Assembly: GCA_963402885.1 (NCBI GenBank)
Contig: OY727096.1
Location: forward strand, 20,813,820-20,877,819
Direction of reading: 5' to 3'
Source of the DNA: Antedon bifida
Lineage: Eukaryota; Echinodermata; Crinoidea; Comatulida; Antedonidae
Length of the DNA stretch: 64,000 bases
The position numbers were made by a program, and so were the translations under genes. The notes under the pieces are model-generated. The model saw only the letters and a program-made list of their open reading frames with translations, ran no database searches and had not been told where the DNA came from. Shown piece after piece: positions 1-14,153 of this stretch. The stretch's first letter is position 1, and each line of letters begins with the position of its first letter.

Positions 1-2088
1 AAGTCTCCTTCGAATTTAGACTAACTTTAACAAGTTGGCACAGCCGATGGCATTCTGGTTTTTGACTGAAGTTGGTTCGAATCTTATACATTTTCACTCA
101 AGCTAAGACTCAACCGGCCTCATGATCTACTTAATTGGCTGGATTGTATTCATAATCAATTTCAGTATGCAACCGTTAATGAAAATGATTTAAGTTTAAT
201 TTAAGATCCATTCTTAAGACCACAAACTCTTTAAGGAAGTTTAGGTGTACTTAAGTTAAACATTTGTATTGTTTTCTTGTATAATATTCAAATTTATTCA
301 AAATAAAATACCACTGTTTTACATCAATCAACTGTAATTAATAAGCCATCCTAATTACCTGTGGTTATTATATCTGTGTTATTTAATAAGAAACATTTTA
401 ATTTTAGTTTATTATAATTAAAAGTATTCTCCTCAAATGTCTATGAAGAAATATATTTATCTAAATGTGCTCAGAATTTAAAGCTATTTTAACATGGTAG
501 TTACATTTAATTGCAAGATTTTCTTTCAAAATATCGTAAATGTTGGTATGAGATTTGTTTGTGTACCAGTTTATGAAATTATATGATTTGATCGATTGAT
601 TACTAGCTCTTCTATTAAAATAATGTACTGTACTTTGAAATATTATATATTTAAAGGTGGTAAAATAATTTAATTTTAAGCTTCAAAAGCTCAGTAAGGA
701 TTTTGTTTAAAAATTCATATTTTGTTTGTAATTAAATCTATTGTATTGTTATACCAATTGAATCTAGGACCGACTATTAGGAAGCTTTTCATTTGCGACG
801 ACCGAGGACCTAAATTATACATCATATACATGTTCCAATTAGCCGCAGTCCACTAAATCGATTACGATTTTTGTTTCGCGCACAGTACATGTGCGCCCAA
901 AAATATGGTATTGATGTATTAGATATTTCCTGTTTAACATGACCTGCACAAAGGAGATATTACATTTGGTATGAAAGATATGTTTTTAAACAATAACAAA
1001 ATGTACTAAAGTGTATAAGCATGTGCCTGAAGATGGGGAGGACTGGTTGCACTATTGCCCCTCAAGTAACCCTTTTAAAATACACATTTTAACACCAAAT
1101 TAAATTACATTATTATGTGCATTTTGATATCAAATGATAAGTGTACTTTTATTATGATATATTAGTGTTTTCCTAAATGTAGTTGTGTTCATGTATCGTG
1201 GGCAAATTATTTCGATATGTTCCGTTAATTAAAATTGTAATACACTTTGTATTGTTTATATAATGTAGAAAATGGTATAATAATCATTGGTAAAGGTTTT
1301 GTAAACTGTTAGTGCGGTGGATTATTTTACAATTATATTAAAATATTTAAAATAGCTATATAAGTTTTTTATCTTACAGTAATAAGTGATTCCAACATCC
1401 TACTGTAGCTTTCGTTATCCCCTTTCGTGAAGATATCACTGATATATACGTTGTTTCCAACATACGTGTGAATGCAATAGCTTTGGATGACGATCCCTTC
1501 AATTAAGGACCACCCGTGTGAACGCAAATAATATTGACATTTGGTAGGGGATAATTCAATGGTGAGCCGATATCATACGGAAATCTACCACGGCTTAAGA
1601 AACAAAATCGTATACGGAGGAAAGTTGATTCAACAAGGGTTTAAGTTTACCGTAACTTTCTTACTTGTTTATCTAAGCGTTAGACCTTTGTCAGTAGGCT
1701 TGTTCAGAGACCAATCTTATTCTTTAATAAGTATTGTAGCTAATTTTCACTTTCATTGCTTTGTAAAAGTTTGGTTCACAAAGAGCAATGAGTTCGTTTT
1801 TGCTGAGTGTAATATAAACTGCGCTCAACTCAAACGCGCTTAATTTGCTCTTGTTTGAACCAAGTTAATCGTGCGTATATATATTCAAATATAATATTAG
1901 CCTGACCTGTAACATGTTTGCTCATTTTGTTTAATAAATATCACTGGTAATATAATGTCATTAATGTTAGACTTTTTGTTTTGGTTAGCAGTGCACTGTT
2001 TCGACATTGTTTGTGTACGGTCGTTGGCATGCATATTTAATATTTAGTCCCAGAGATCATGTCGTGGGAAATCGAAAGCGACGATGAT

Positions 2089-2230
2089 AAAGCTTGGTTC
2101 CCACTAGCGACGTAACGCAGCGTAAGTGATTTGACCAATCACAAGCGATGGATTATTCGAACAGTGACTTCTTATTGGTCAACCCGCTTGCGTTTCGCGT
2201 ACGTCCTTTCGTTGCGTCACGCTTAACAAC
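2089..2230. mobile_element. Hairpin MITE-like element, AAGCTTGGTTCCCACTAG family, copy A
   Basis: Starts aagcttggttcccactag, then acgtaacgcagcgtaagtga, tgaccaatcacaagcgatgg and a mirrored half (ttggtcaacccgcttgcg, cgtacgtcctttcgttgcg). The two halves are inverted copies, as in the copies near 56.4 kb; the right terminal repeat is degraded. Confidence 0.7.
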
Positions 2231-4778
2231 CGTACCAATTCCTTGCTCTTGACAATTGCAATTCAGTGCAATGTATACTGTATCCGAATTTAAGTTTAAT
2301 TCAGAGGTAAAGGATAAAACGATATTATATTATATTTTATCATTAGATAGTTAATTTAGACTTTTTATGGGGAAAATTTATATCACGAAGTCACGGTCAT
2401 TAATTTAATTAGACAATTTAGACGATTTAGTATAGTCTTGCATTTTTAAGAATTAAAACATACTAGGCCTAGGGCCTACGTAGGCCTACTCGTATTTCAT
2501 CCGGAACAATAGACAGATTCATAAAGGCCTAGCGCGAGTAAAATCAATAGGCCCTATTATTAATTATGAAATATTATTATACATTGTTGTAAGTAATATT
2601 ACACGTAATAGTAATCTATTGGATCAAATCAAAACCAAATAAGTTATTTTCTTAAAAACTCAAGCAAAGTTAAAGCTGGTATAATAGCCCCCTCTTCTTC
2701 AGCTCGATTGTATTATTCGTCCTCACTTGACCGCGGTTTTTTTTCAATTCAATTATAATATATACCATCACCATTTCGGTGCTCAAACTTCACCTTGTGT
2801 GATATGAAAAGATAGGCCTATTTACCATGGGAAGTCAGCATCGTAAAGATACATGTATACGATACATTTTGAGGTGTTTGTCAATGAAACATCGTGTTAT
2901 TAATACGTAATTACTATCAAACGATAATGCTACCCCGAGGACCAATGTTTTAATGTGTAAGCTACGTATTAATATCATAGCACCACTCATCGCACTGTGT
3001 TCACAAGAAGACAATGCAGTACTACAAATACAACCTGTGGAGTGATACACGCAAATAAGATACTGTCGAGTTTACGGTTTACGTGCGTAAATGATATTAT
3101 TAGCCTCTACGCTTGATTGTTGAGGATGTTATCTCCATGAATTGGTTTGAGAAAAAAAAGTAAGATGTCATCTGTAAAGATGTCAGAGCCGTCAAAACAA
3201 GTGGCTAAAACCACTCTAGGAAACGAAATCACGATTTGACTTATTAAGCAAATAATTACTATTGAGTTGTGTCAATAAATTATCAAGAAATTGAATTTCA
3301 TCGACGTGATAGTTGACAGTGTAGTCATCGACGGATCGTCTGCCTGCTAATCAATTTGATGACGCTTTTATCACATTTTCAGTCGATATAACTGAAATCA
3401 CAAACAACGGTATTTAATACTACTAAGAATCAAAATCTGTTGATGGTTCTGTTTGGGATCTTCAAAAATTAAATCACAGATTCTACAAAGCCGGCATTAG
3501 CAAACTACTACAGTATAGGCCTATACACTGAAGTTGAATAAAGAAAACTAGACGCAACACTTTCAACACTTTAACCAGCAACGTAAGTTATGAATTTATC
3601 ATTTTACAGTAACATTCTTTAATCATTTTAAGCAACGGGTAAACATTAACTGAAAACTAATTACTTTACATAGTCTAGTTTAGTCCTTTCCAGGAACTTC
3701 GGTACTGTTAACACCACTTGGAAAAAATGTTTAGAGTTTCGCTGCTGCCGGTGCATGAACAATACTCTCTTGTACTGTACGAGTTTTGTATTTTGATTTT
3801 TAGTAAAAATTGCGGCCATATCTCGATATCTCGGGATATGTCACTATTTGGTACCGCCGTGGTGTGATCGGTTTGCAACGATTTTCATCATTCCTTTCTC
3901 AATAAGTGAACAAAAGGCCATACAGTATTATTAAATATTTTCTCTTTACTTGGGCCCCCTAATATTTCCATATTTATATGCTTACCCATGAAATTCGGTT
4001 TCTTTGGCTGGTTTGGTCATCTTGTTTTGTTTTTTTTAATTATTATTATTATAGGGGTTTTTTTAGGTAGTCTTAGCATATATTTTAAATAACCCACTTG
4101 TCTATTATCTACTTTAATGGGAAAGACAAGATTAAGAATACGGAATGATAGAGATTTACCGATTGGAGGTAGACCGTAGAATTCACATTCACCAGCCGGC
4201 CAATGATTATTGCTCAGTTAAAAGACCAAATGCAATTGAATCTCCGGCAAGATGATAATTGTTTGGTTACGAAAGTAGCATTACACCTATTTAATTAATA
4301 ATAAGGCGGCAATCCGCTAAGTGACGGTAATCCGTTGCTGCATAAATCGTAAAGCCGCAATTAATATTTGCAATAACTTCGATTTTTTATTTTATAAACC
4401 GAATCTGTTCCAGTGTACTGATGATTATTCTATCCGATACGCGTTATAAGTGATTTCAATGGAAACGAATATGATATTAATGATTGATATTATGAGTGAA
4501 TATGTCCTAAAATGGGTGAATATGAAGAAAGATTGGAGAAACAGTAAATAATACCAATTAAGAGAGATAATGATGAAAAAGTTACAAATATTGAGTGATT
4601 GTGAAACAGTTGACCAATAATATCTTAAACAAGTCATTACAGTAGTGGTAATGTATTGGTGAAACAGTACAACATGCCTGCAGTACAATATGCCTTAAAT
4701 GAGTAATTATGCAAAGTAATATATAGATGAATCACTGCCAACAATACGGCCATAAGCTGACAAGATAATGTTAGTCGG

Positions 4779-4808
4779 ACCATGGAGGTATATATATACC
4801 TCCATGGT
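4779..4808. repeat. Perfect 30-bp palindrome
   Basis: accatggaggtatat followed by its exact reverse complement atatacctccatggt, centred on TATATATA. Flanking bases extend the symmetry imperfectly. No role assigned. Confidence 0.9.
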
Positions 4809-4897
4809 CGGACGGTCTTTCATTATACTGAAATATCGGTGAAAATAGTTTTTTTAAATAGTTTCTTTTCTAATACAATCAAGGAGAAAACGACATT

Positions 4898-4975
4898 TCT
4901 AGTCGCGTGCAAACGCGACTCTAAAGCTCACTATGTCGGTCGGTTGGTCGGTCGGTAAACACTAACTCAAATTTG
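4898..4975. repeat. Dispersed GGTCGG-rich repeat, copy 1
   Basis: Contains gcaaacgcgactctaaagct, cactatgtcggtcggttgg and tcggtaaacactaactc. It matches the reverse complement of 53283-53370 over about 75 bases. Confidence 0.7.
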
Positions 4976-5739
4976 AGCACACGACTGCAGCCATGTTATG
5001 ACCTTGTTTCAGTTCTGCTGAATTTTCAGGAAAAAACAATTCAAATGAAACTCCATAATTTTATGTCAGCTAAATATAGCCTACCAATCACAATGTCAAA
5101 TATGTTCAAATTTGCATGTCACAGGTGAGATACTAGACTCACTATATCGACGCATTTAATGCGATTCTCTAAAGATACAAGGTTATGGTTTACATAGTAT
5201 CAGCAAACAAAGAAATCTTCGCTTCATAGAGCTAATATTTAACTTAAATTGAATTCTACTCTACCCAAAGTGATTCTTGTAACAAACCTAGCATGATATA
5301 GGCCTGCTAATTGCTCTAAATAACCTGCACATTTTACGATGTCATTTTACCATTTACTAAGCTTATATTGCCATTTAAGTACCGATGCAGTTATAATAAC
5401 ACTGAAGTAAACGCAACCAAAATGAGTATAAAGATTTCAAAGCCGCAAGGCAGAACTGAAGACAAATGTAAACTTCAATAATACGCATGCGCACAATAAT
5501 TTACAACCGATATATCAAATTTGTTTGTCGTGATATTTAACATTTTATACTCTAGTATTCTCCAGTTTCAATTTAATCACATTTTTCGTTGTTGCAAGAT
5601 AACTATAGGTAGTCGATTTCTATTTACAAGGAAACAATAGGACTAAATAAGTGGATCTTTTTATTATGTTTGTATTTCATTGTATTGTGTTGTTATGATG
5701 ATTTTTTTTTTCTTTTGATATTAGTTATCTTTCTGAAAC

Positions 5740-8700
5740 ATGGGATACTTTACGGTTACATTTACCATCTTATTGTTGATACATTCATCTTCATCTGACT
5801 TAAATCAACACTGTGTCCAGAATGAAAAACTACTTGAGACAATTTTGACGTCGCTACAAAACTCACTGGTCTTTTTAGGAAAAGAATACGATTCATTGAA
5901 TTTAGATGTTATCTCAGGTTTACGAATGACACAAGGTTTGTACTTACTACTTATTTTTTAAACTAAACAACTTTTGGGGGTTTGGTTGTCTTTCCATGGG
6001 TGTAGAAAATATACTGCAAAATTATGACCAAAAGACCGTTATAGTTTTATTCTAACTGCACATAATTTCAGTATTTTTTATATATAGGCCTATATTTCGG
6101 CAAATTGCCAAGGATAACCATAAGCGAATTCATTCATTATCTTTCTTAAGGGTGGCAATCCCGTTCACAAGACAAACATAATATACAAGATGCTCTACAT
6201 AAAAGTCTTTGGGAGTGGAGTTTTAATTGAGATTTTAAGATTGGTAGCCAAGCATCATAGCCACCAAGCCACAACTCCACTAAATTAGCGTCGTAGGCTT
6301 ATTTAATTATATTTTGTCGAAAGCCCAGACTCATTGTATAGTCTTTAGTAAAATTTAACATACATAATAAAGAAACCACTCAAATAGGGGTTAAACCATG
6401 ACTTCAGAAACATTCTTTAACCAGACTAATAGCTTATTTTACTACCGTTGTGTATAGTTGAAAATTCAATTTGCAATTGAAACGTGCTTCGAATATTAAA
6501 CAAAACATATCTTCTTAATTATCTACGTTGTTTTGTTTCACAACATGCAGAAATACCATGGTATTGATCAGTAAAATAAAATGGCTGTTAGTTCCTTATG
6601 ATGTCAGTATAACCATAGTCCATGGATAACAAAACCATTTTTTAATTTTTTTACGAGATACAAATATTTTACTTGATTTTTGAATAATATTATGAAGTCC
6701 ATATTAAGATATACCATTGAGGCAGAACGAATAATAATGTCTACCTCCGTGGTGTTATTGTGTAAGTTGGATCATGGAAAAATACTGTAAGTTGAGTAAC
6801 TTATTTCTCCAGGATTGGATTCTAAATTCTGCCAAATACCACTCTTTTTACCAGCGTTTTATAAGTCTTTGGAACGTTTAGTCATAGATATACCATTTTT
6901 GTGAGCTATGTTGTATTGGTTCTGACTATAAAATTGGTCTCTAATTGTGAATAAAACTACGTAGTAGGCCTGTTCGTAACTGTAGATTTCTGTAGAATCA
7001 AATGGGAATACATGCAGTAACTGCATACAATGGCTATTTTCATTAATTTGTGAATCCATGGAGTTGCTAACAAGAAATTGATTGAATTAACGATCATAGT
7101 GCACATCGATGAATATATCTTAAGGCGTACATTCACAGCAAATATCGATGGAGTTCCGAAGTCGTATACTGTTTTCTCTGAAAACGTAGCTGTTGCATTA
7201 GCCAACTGTACTCAAATGTTTCTGAAGTTGTACATTATTTCTCACTTACGTGTAACGTATAGCGTTATTATTAATTTGCTGTTTAATTCCGTGGCTTTCT
7301 ATCGTGATAATAGTCACGCGGTGAGTGCGGTATATTTTTCCTTAAAGTACGGATATATTGGGTTAATTATTCTATTTTTTTAACCCACAAGAGAAACAAA
7401 TCCTAATGTCGCAGAAAAAAACGCATTAATCATCGCAAAAACTAACGCGTTAAGCGTGAGTGCTCATAAGACAATTTCACATAGAAGTTCTTTTACATTC
7501 ATAAGCCATATACAGTATATATACCACGCACAAAACAATTATTCTAAACCATCCGGTGATATTGACAATTTATTAATTAATTTTAATTTCCTCGATAAGA
7601 TGAAGAAATCTGTAAGAATAAGAAAAAGTCGCCCCAACCGCGATATCTCTCTTGTAGGTTTTTAAAATTACCAGTTGGCTTAACTTTCTAGATGTTTGTT
7701 AACTCATGTGCTGCTGATTCGGAAGGAAATTAATAAAAACTATAAATATATCTCGCCAAACTTATTATAGGGAATATCATCTGTAAGATCAGTACCCCAA
7801 TCATATTGTTATCTGAGCCGCTAACAAACATGCCTAACACAGGCTTAGTAAACTCAGGCATTGTGGCATTGACTCTTTCTATGTTTGGTCTGATATCTTG
7901 AATTAATTGATAATTACACTGCAATAATTAATGCTTACCTGTAATAATAAGTACAGGACTAGATTGATCACTTGATATTATACCTTCCATTATCCTCAGA
8001 TTTAGACAGTCAACTCAAAATGCCATAACAATAAATTATAACCTAAAATATACAATGGAACAGATGTTTGAAAATGGAAAATTCGTTGATGAACTATGTT
8101 CCAAAAATGAGTGCTGTTTGAGATTACATAATTATACATTCATAATTGGTTCATTATAATAATGCAGTTCTACTCAACGAACATAACTATACGTAATTTT
8201 TAATATAATTAATATTATATATCTTTCTATTTTAGCTGAAATCAAAGCCGCATTTGTGCCAACTCCATATCTACCTACTGAATCGGGAAAAGGTAGTTTA
8301 CAAGCCAGGCTAGCTGCAATGTCCACTTTCATTGATGAGATAGTAACTCTCGCTAAACCTTATGTATACAGAACACTGCCCGTGTACTACAATAGTAAGT
8401 GTTATTTATGTCTTTATCCGTCTTTTATTTACATCTAGCAACCTATAACCATAACGTGATAATTTAGGGACTGGTGAGGTTGTTGTTGTAGGCCTACCCC
8501 ATTAAGAATGTATAATATCATATCATAAAATGTAATCTGTGTTTCAACAATAAGAAGTTAAACCGGTCAAGCACTGATATTGATAATCGTATTATATGTG
8601 ATCAAGATGACGATGATGTTCAAGATGAAAAATAAGAGCAGGAAAAGTATCGGTGACGACGCTGAAAGTATCGAATCCCACCTATCCATACTGGAGAACA

Positions 8701-11700
8701 TCCGGTTGTAATACCACCTACCCATACTGGAGAAAATGAGGTTGTAAATTTAGTAATGATTTGAAACATAAAACTACATACAGTGACTAGCCATATAAAT
8801 AACATTACGGTGCATAGACATCGGCGCCAATTCTGTTACGCACCGATTAACGCGACGAAGAATTCAGATTACTAATCGCGTATTCTTAACACTCGCGTCA
8901 CTGATCCATAATGGTGTACCGTAAACTCCACAACCAAATCGATAAAACCAATACGTAGACGACACAGCCTTATAATTAAAAGGTATCATGATTTCTTACA
9001 TCTGGTTAACGTTGATTAGTAATACCTACATTGAATACGATGGCATTTCGTATATAAAAATTGATCTGGATCTGGATGGATGCGTTAGGGGTCAAGAGGT
9101 TGTTGAGGTTTTTGTTTTCGCCTAAAGATTTTGTGATTAGCTCATTATACATGGACATCAACAACTAAGAAGAGTGATATTAACGAATCAATTTTGATTA
9201 ATACCGTATGAATTACGTATATATGTAAACATATTAAGTTATAATAACACACTTATAATAATAATCTGTATTATTATTGAAAATTACCCACGCAGATATT
9301 CATAATTAATTACAGTAATGATTTTCTTAAACATTTATCATCAGGCTCCTTATAGATCAATAATATGCATCACATTCCCCATGGAGTCATCTATTTGCTT
9401 AATCTTCTATTAAATCACACACATTAGTTCTAACTGATGTCTCTTTTGCGGTTTTGATTAATAATGTTTTCTGGGTTTTAAAGATGAAGGCGTACGAAAC
9501 AAAGTCACATGGTTACTAATGATCATGAAACAGGCGAAAATAGAGACCATTGTCAATCGAACTACATGCTTCTTTAATAATGCTTTAGATTTTCCAGAAC
9601 TTCTTAAAAAAGGTTACCATGAAACTGTACATACGCAAATAGGGAACATTGTCAATCAAACTACATTCTTCTTTACTATGCTTTAGATTTTCCATAACTT
9701 TTTTTTAAAAGGTTAAAATGGAACATACGAAAATAGAGAACATTGTCAATGAAATACATGCTTCTTTACTATTGCTTTAGATTTTTCAGAACTTCCTAAA
9801 AAAAGGTTACTAAGAAACATACGAAAATAGAGAACATTGTCAATCAAACTACATTCTTCTTTACTTATGCTTTAGATTTGTCAGAACTTCTTTTAAAAGG
9901 GTTACTATGAAACATATGAAAAAAAGAGAACATTTTCAATCAAAATACATGCTTCTTTACTATGATTTAGATTTTTCAGAACTTCTTAAAAAAAGGTTAC
10001 TATGAAACATACGGAAATAGAGAACAGTGTCAATCAAACATGCTTCCTCACTTATGTTTTAGATTTTTCAGAACTTCTTTAAAAAAGGTTACTTAAACAT
10101 ACGAACAGATAGAACATTGGCAATCTAACTACATGCTTCTTTACTATGCTTTAGATTTTTCAGAACTTCTTAAAAAAGAATTCTGGGCCGTAAGTAGTTG
10201 GAAAGAAGATCATGTGTTATTAAATACGCCGTTTTCATTTGGTAACAATCAGGTAGAGAAGATAACAGAAGCGGCTAGCGATAGGTGCTTGACAGAACTA
10301 CTCGGTACTGGGTAAGTCAGCCAACTTAAGAAACCCCAAACGGAACTGAACCCAACTCAGAGCAAAAGCAGTATCCTTCCTTGACTTATTTTCTTTTACA
10401 AAAACATGATAATTTCACCAATGCATACTTCTGTTGACAAAACCAATGCAATCTAATACAGTATACTTATAACTTGAACTAATTACGCAATGCAAGACCT
10501 TTTAGGCCTATACCTATTAATGGGTCGACGTAAATTGCACTTTTTATTTTGTAAGATATCTCGACGTCATGAGACATCCGCGGTATATTTAATCTTTGAA
10601 ATAGTTCTTTGAGATTGATTTTTGCAAGAAATGCCGATATATACTAACATGTTAAGTAGATTTTTTATCCGATAAAGGTTTGTAGGATATAGCTCTTGTA
10701 GATAAGCTGTTAAGTAACGTTTTCATCCGGTAGCATTTTGAGGGATAAGCAGAATGTTCAGTACAGTTTTTATTGCGAAAAAGAATTCTTTTATAAATCT
10801 TCAAGATATATTTTCATATGCGGCATATTGAAGAGATCAAAAGAGATATTTTCATTCGGTTATTGAAAAAAGTAAATGTGTTTCTATGTAACATTTTAAG
10901 CAGACGAATTTTAACACCAACCGTGTATATTGTAGATGTACCATTTTTAAAGTTAATCCACATGCGCGCGCAACTATAAGATTCATCACGTTTCGTCTAC
11001 TATTGTCTGTCAATCAACTGCGCACGCGAGCGTTTGAAACGGATCATGAACAGCTCTTTTTTATATACACGATTACATTTGGCATCAAATTAAGTCAGTG
11101 CATAAGAAGAACACATTTACATTAGTAAATTGGACGCATAATTAATACCAAAGTCCGTTGTTATAATAAATGGAACATTAGCGGTACCATTCACATACAT
11201 TCAACAATAATTGTGAAATGATAGTGATAAATTCTGTTGTTTACAAAAACTTTAATGATTCTTGAAAGCTTTCAATAAAGTAATTAGGGTATCACGATAT
11301 CTGTCTGATAAGAAATTAAGCTCATGGGACACACTAAGTTGTACTTTTTACATATAAAATATAATTTATCAATATGTTAAGAATTATTGTTCTCTTTAGA
11401 CCATCAAAAAAGAAATGTACAATTGCAAGTGAATGCTTAGATATAATGGAGGCGGATGGATATAAGGGTTATGAGGTCACACACCAACTTCTCTACTTTA
11501 TACTAATAGACCGCGTAAGTAAAATAAATCATTACGTGATTTCATATAACTTATTACAGAACAAATTTAGCAACTCTTCTCCAAATAAAAAAACATCAAT
11601 GGAATAAATTACATAAATGTAATGAAAAATATTTTAATAATTTTCACTAAATATAAATCATAACGAAAAAAAGTTTTTGAATTTTGTATAACCTGCAAAA

Positions 11701-13989
11701 CGTTCAGCCTTCTTTCCAACGTTCTGATTCTTGATAGTTTCTCCCACTCTCACTGTCGTTACCAAAATGACAACTACTTGAAATGAACAATTATTATTAT
11801 TGCCTTTAAACCTGAAATGACTCTTTTTTCTTTCACACAATTTTAGCTTCGGTGTTTTAGCTATGATCGTTTACGTCATCAACAAAATGATTATGTCATC
11901 AAGGGTCTGTGTTCCAATATATTTCAGCAAGCCAGTGATCTTTCTAAAACGGAGTTAAATGGTAGAATCGACCATGATCTATTTATGGAACAAAGTACGT
12001 AAATCCACTTCTTTCAGCTCTGGTTTTCCTATAATACGACAATGCGCAATCATGTATTTTATTTTATATCTTTTGTGGTTCACCACCACCTTTATTCATT
12101 CAATGTTTCATTACATAATTTCTAAACATTTTCTACCTTTTTTCATTATTTCTGTTTTTTTCTCTCATTAATTTCATAATTTAACCTTTATTATCATACC
12201 ATTAGTAAACATTGGCATTCATCTAGTATTTTTGTTTTCTGAATTAACATTAATACAAAGTATTTACTTCTTAACATTCTTTTTATTGCGCAATCATGTA
12301 TTGTAACACGCTACACGTTAGCTTAAAGTTTGATTTTTTTAGAAGCCTATATTAAGATTCTAAAAAAGTTTATTTTCATAGGCATGTTTTTGAAATATAC
12401 GAAAAGCTGAATTTCTTTCACAAACCAGAATTAGTATTACAGTATACATTTTAATTTAAAACTCGTCGATAACGCCTATATTAATTTCATTTTCAGTTGC
12501 ATTTTGTGGCGGCTTATTAGGTTATAAGGAATTTCTACGTTCTGATTGGCTGAATTATATCCTAAGTTGGCAATTAGATAGTGGGTGTTTCTCAGTCATT
12601 AATCCAAAATTATCTGGTAAGTTTAAATATTGCGAAAACAAGTGGGAAGACATAATTAATTCAAAACTGTACCACCTCATTGAACTGTGTGAGAGCACAT
12701 CGCATAAACCAATTGATATTCAGATGATGACGTGTTATGACGTAGACAGTAATTGTCGATAACAATTTCTATTAAAGTGTTCACTAAAACAAAAATAATT
12801 CACAAATCGTTTTATTTCTTTAGAAAATTCTGGTTATCGAAGAAAACGAATGGACGTAAAATTAGCAGGTAGGCCTAACTACTATCATTATTGTACTTCA
12901 AATAATCTTTTTTTTTTATAAATGAGGAGTAGGCCTACAAAATTAAAATTAAATAAGCGATAGAGAAAGCGTGTATTTGGTAGATGAAAGTGAATACATC
13001 GGTGACGTCAGAAAACCCTCATAATCGCACGAAATAATTTTTCATTCGTAATCAATAATTAGCTGACTACAATATTAGGCGTTAACGCTAATGCATTGCA
13101 GATTCCAAGTAGCCTACTTATTGCCGACGATATCATGGCGTTTATCTATTGATTTTGCTGTGCGTATCTACACCACGAGGCACGGTGCTCAACAGAGCAA
13201 ACCATTAAAGTCAACGATCGCATTCTAATCAGCTAATGGCTCGTCATTAAGACATCAACGTATAAGCCTGGGAACATTATTTGACACGCAATGTGACATA
13301 AATATCATCACGTTTCTAATGCTAATCTAATGACCTCGATGACCTTATTCGTCTCGTCATAAATGTCTTTGCCGCCAATAAATGTCATACAGTATTATTT
13401 AATTTTATTTCAAGAATACCTCTTTACCATTAAATTATTGATTCCTTCTAGGGATTGGCTACAATTATGATAGCGTTGAATCTAAGTGCCATTCGATCCT
13501 ATTTGGAGCTTAGCATAATTGAATAAACTTTAACTGCACTTTCTTTCTATCAGGCCTAAAGCATCGATGTAACTGTAGTTTACATGACCTTACTTTAAAA
13601 TAGTAAATATACAAGTACAGTAGAATGTTTCATCCAATAAAGAACATATAAATAATGGCTTTTAATATAATGGTATAATCACATGATAAACATTAGTAAA
13701 TTGACGTACATTTATTATTAAGGTTGACGTAACTAAAACACTTGATTACGCCCTTCTGCATAACATAATTAATTTGAAGATGAACACATTCTAGAAACTA
13801 ATAATTAACGTATGTCAGTCATTATACGTAAATACAATTGACAAGTCTTACTAATTGCATTTATTTCATGTTTTAATAGACGGTGGATATGGTTGTTTTG
13901 GACACTGTACTGCAGTTGCAGTTATATCACTTGGAGGCTACTTGCGTGAAACAGTTGCAACTATGAAAACTTGCATTGAATGGAATTAG
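5740..13989 (+). CDS. C16orf89-like: C16orf89-like secreted protein (DUF4735 family), 8 coding exons, 349 aa
   Basis: Exons: 5740-5935, 8236-8394, 10155-10311, 11400-11514, 11847-11994, 12497-12616, 12824-12868, 13880-13989 (TAG). Every junction is GT-AG and the phases join without a break (1050 nt). The start is followed by a hydrophobic signal peptide (about residues 1-19, ending SSSS) and no membrane segment follows, so a secreted product is expected. Family features seen, in order: CLTELLGTG, GYEVTHQLLYFI, LFMEQIAFCG, WLNYILSWQ...GCF, RRKRMDVKLA, and a C-terminal GCFGHCTAVAVISLGGYL. This order matches vertebrate C16orf89 as I know it (about 360 aa); its biochemical function is not established. 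A sequon N119-F-S is created across the exon 2/3 junction. Intron 2 ends in a 94-bp tandem array that includes the exon 3 acceptor. I judge the family call good and the exact exon ends likely; there is no transcript evidence. Confidence 0.85.
9512..10178 (+). repeat. Tandem array of about 94 bp, 7 copies, reaching into exon 3
   Basis: Seven diverged copies of a 92-98-bp unit run from intron 2 of the C16orf89-like gene into the first 24 bases of exon 3. Each unit reads roughly: atacgaaaatagagaacatt, then gtcaatcaaa, then atgcttctttactatg, then ctttag, then attttcagaacttc, then a run of A and ggttac. The acceptor-like TTTAG falls at 9588, 9686, 9780, 9875, 9970, 10062 and 10154; the last is the acceptor that keeps the reading frame. 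Copies 1-6 continue into GGTTAC, while copy 7 continues into coding sequence (GAATTC). The array therefore looks like amplification of a segment spanning the intron/exon boundary. Confidence 0.9.
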
Positions 13990-14153
13990 CTTTAACATGG
14001 TCAACCTCTTCTTGCTAGATTCTAAAAGCAAGTTCCAATTCTTAATATGTTGCTTAGTTCTTCTATAAGAACGACGTCCCAATTCTTCGCAAAGAATATG
14101 TTGTCCGGCTTCAGTGCTCTGCGAACGCGCTTCACTTCTTCTTAAAACGTACC

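Larger units (their letters stand above)
1..5739. other. Intergenic region without a recognisable gene
   Basis: The open frames here are short, AT-rich and lack family resemblance or paired splice sites. The stretch contains a MITE-like palindromic element (2089-2230), many TAGGCCTA words (around 2460-2530), a perfect palindrome (4779-4808) and a dispersed GGTCGG-rich repeat (about 4898-4975). An AATAAA near 301 could belong to a gene ending left of the window, but nothing else supports that. The last few hundred bases should contain the promoter and any non-coding first exon of the gene starting at 5740; a possible acceptor (TATTAG) lies just before 5727. Confidence 0.6.

Noticed and set aside
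1541..1843. 100-codon + strand frame
   Set aside because: No known motif, no neighbouring exon with matching phase, AT-rich composition.
9512..10178. CRISPR-like repeat array
   Set aside because: Repeats are contiguous without spacers, diverged, and in an animal intron.
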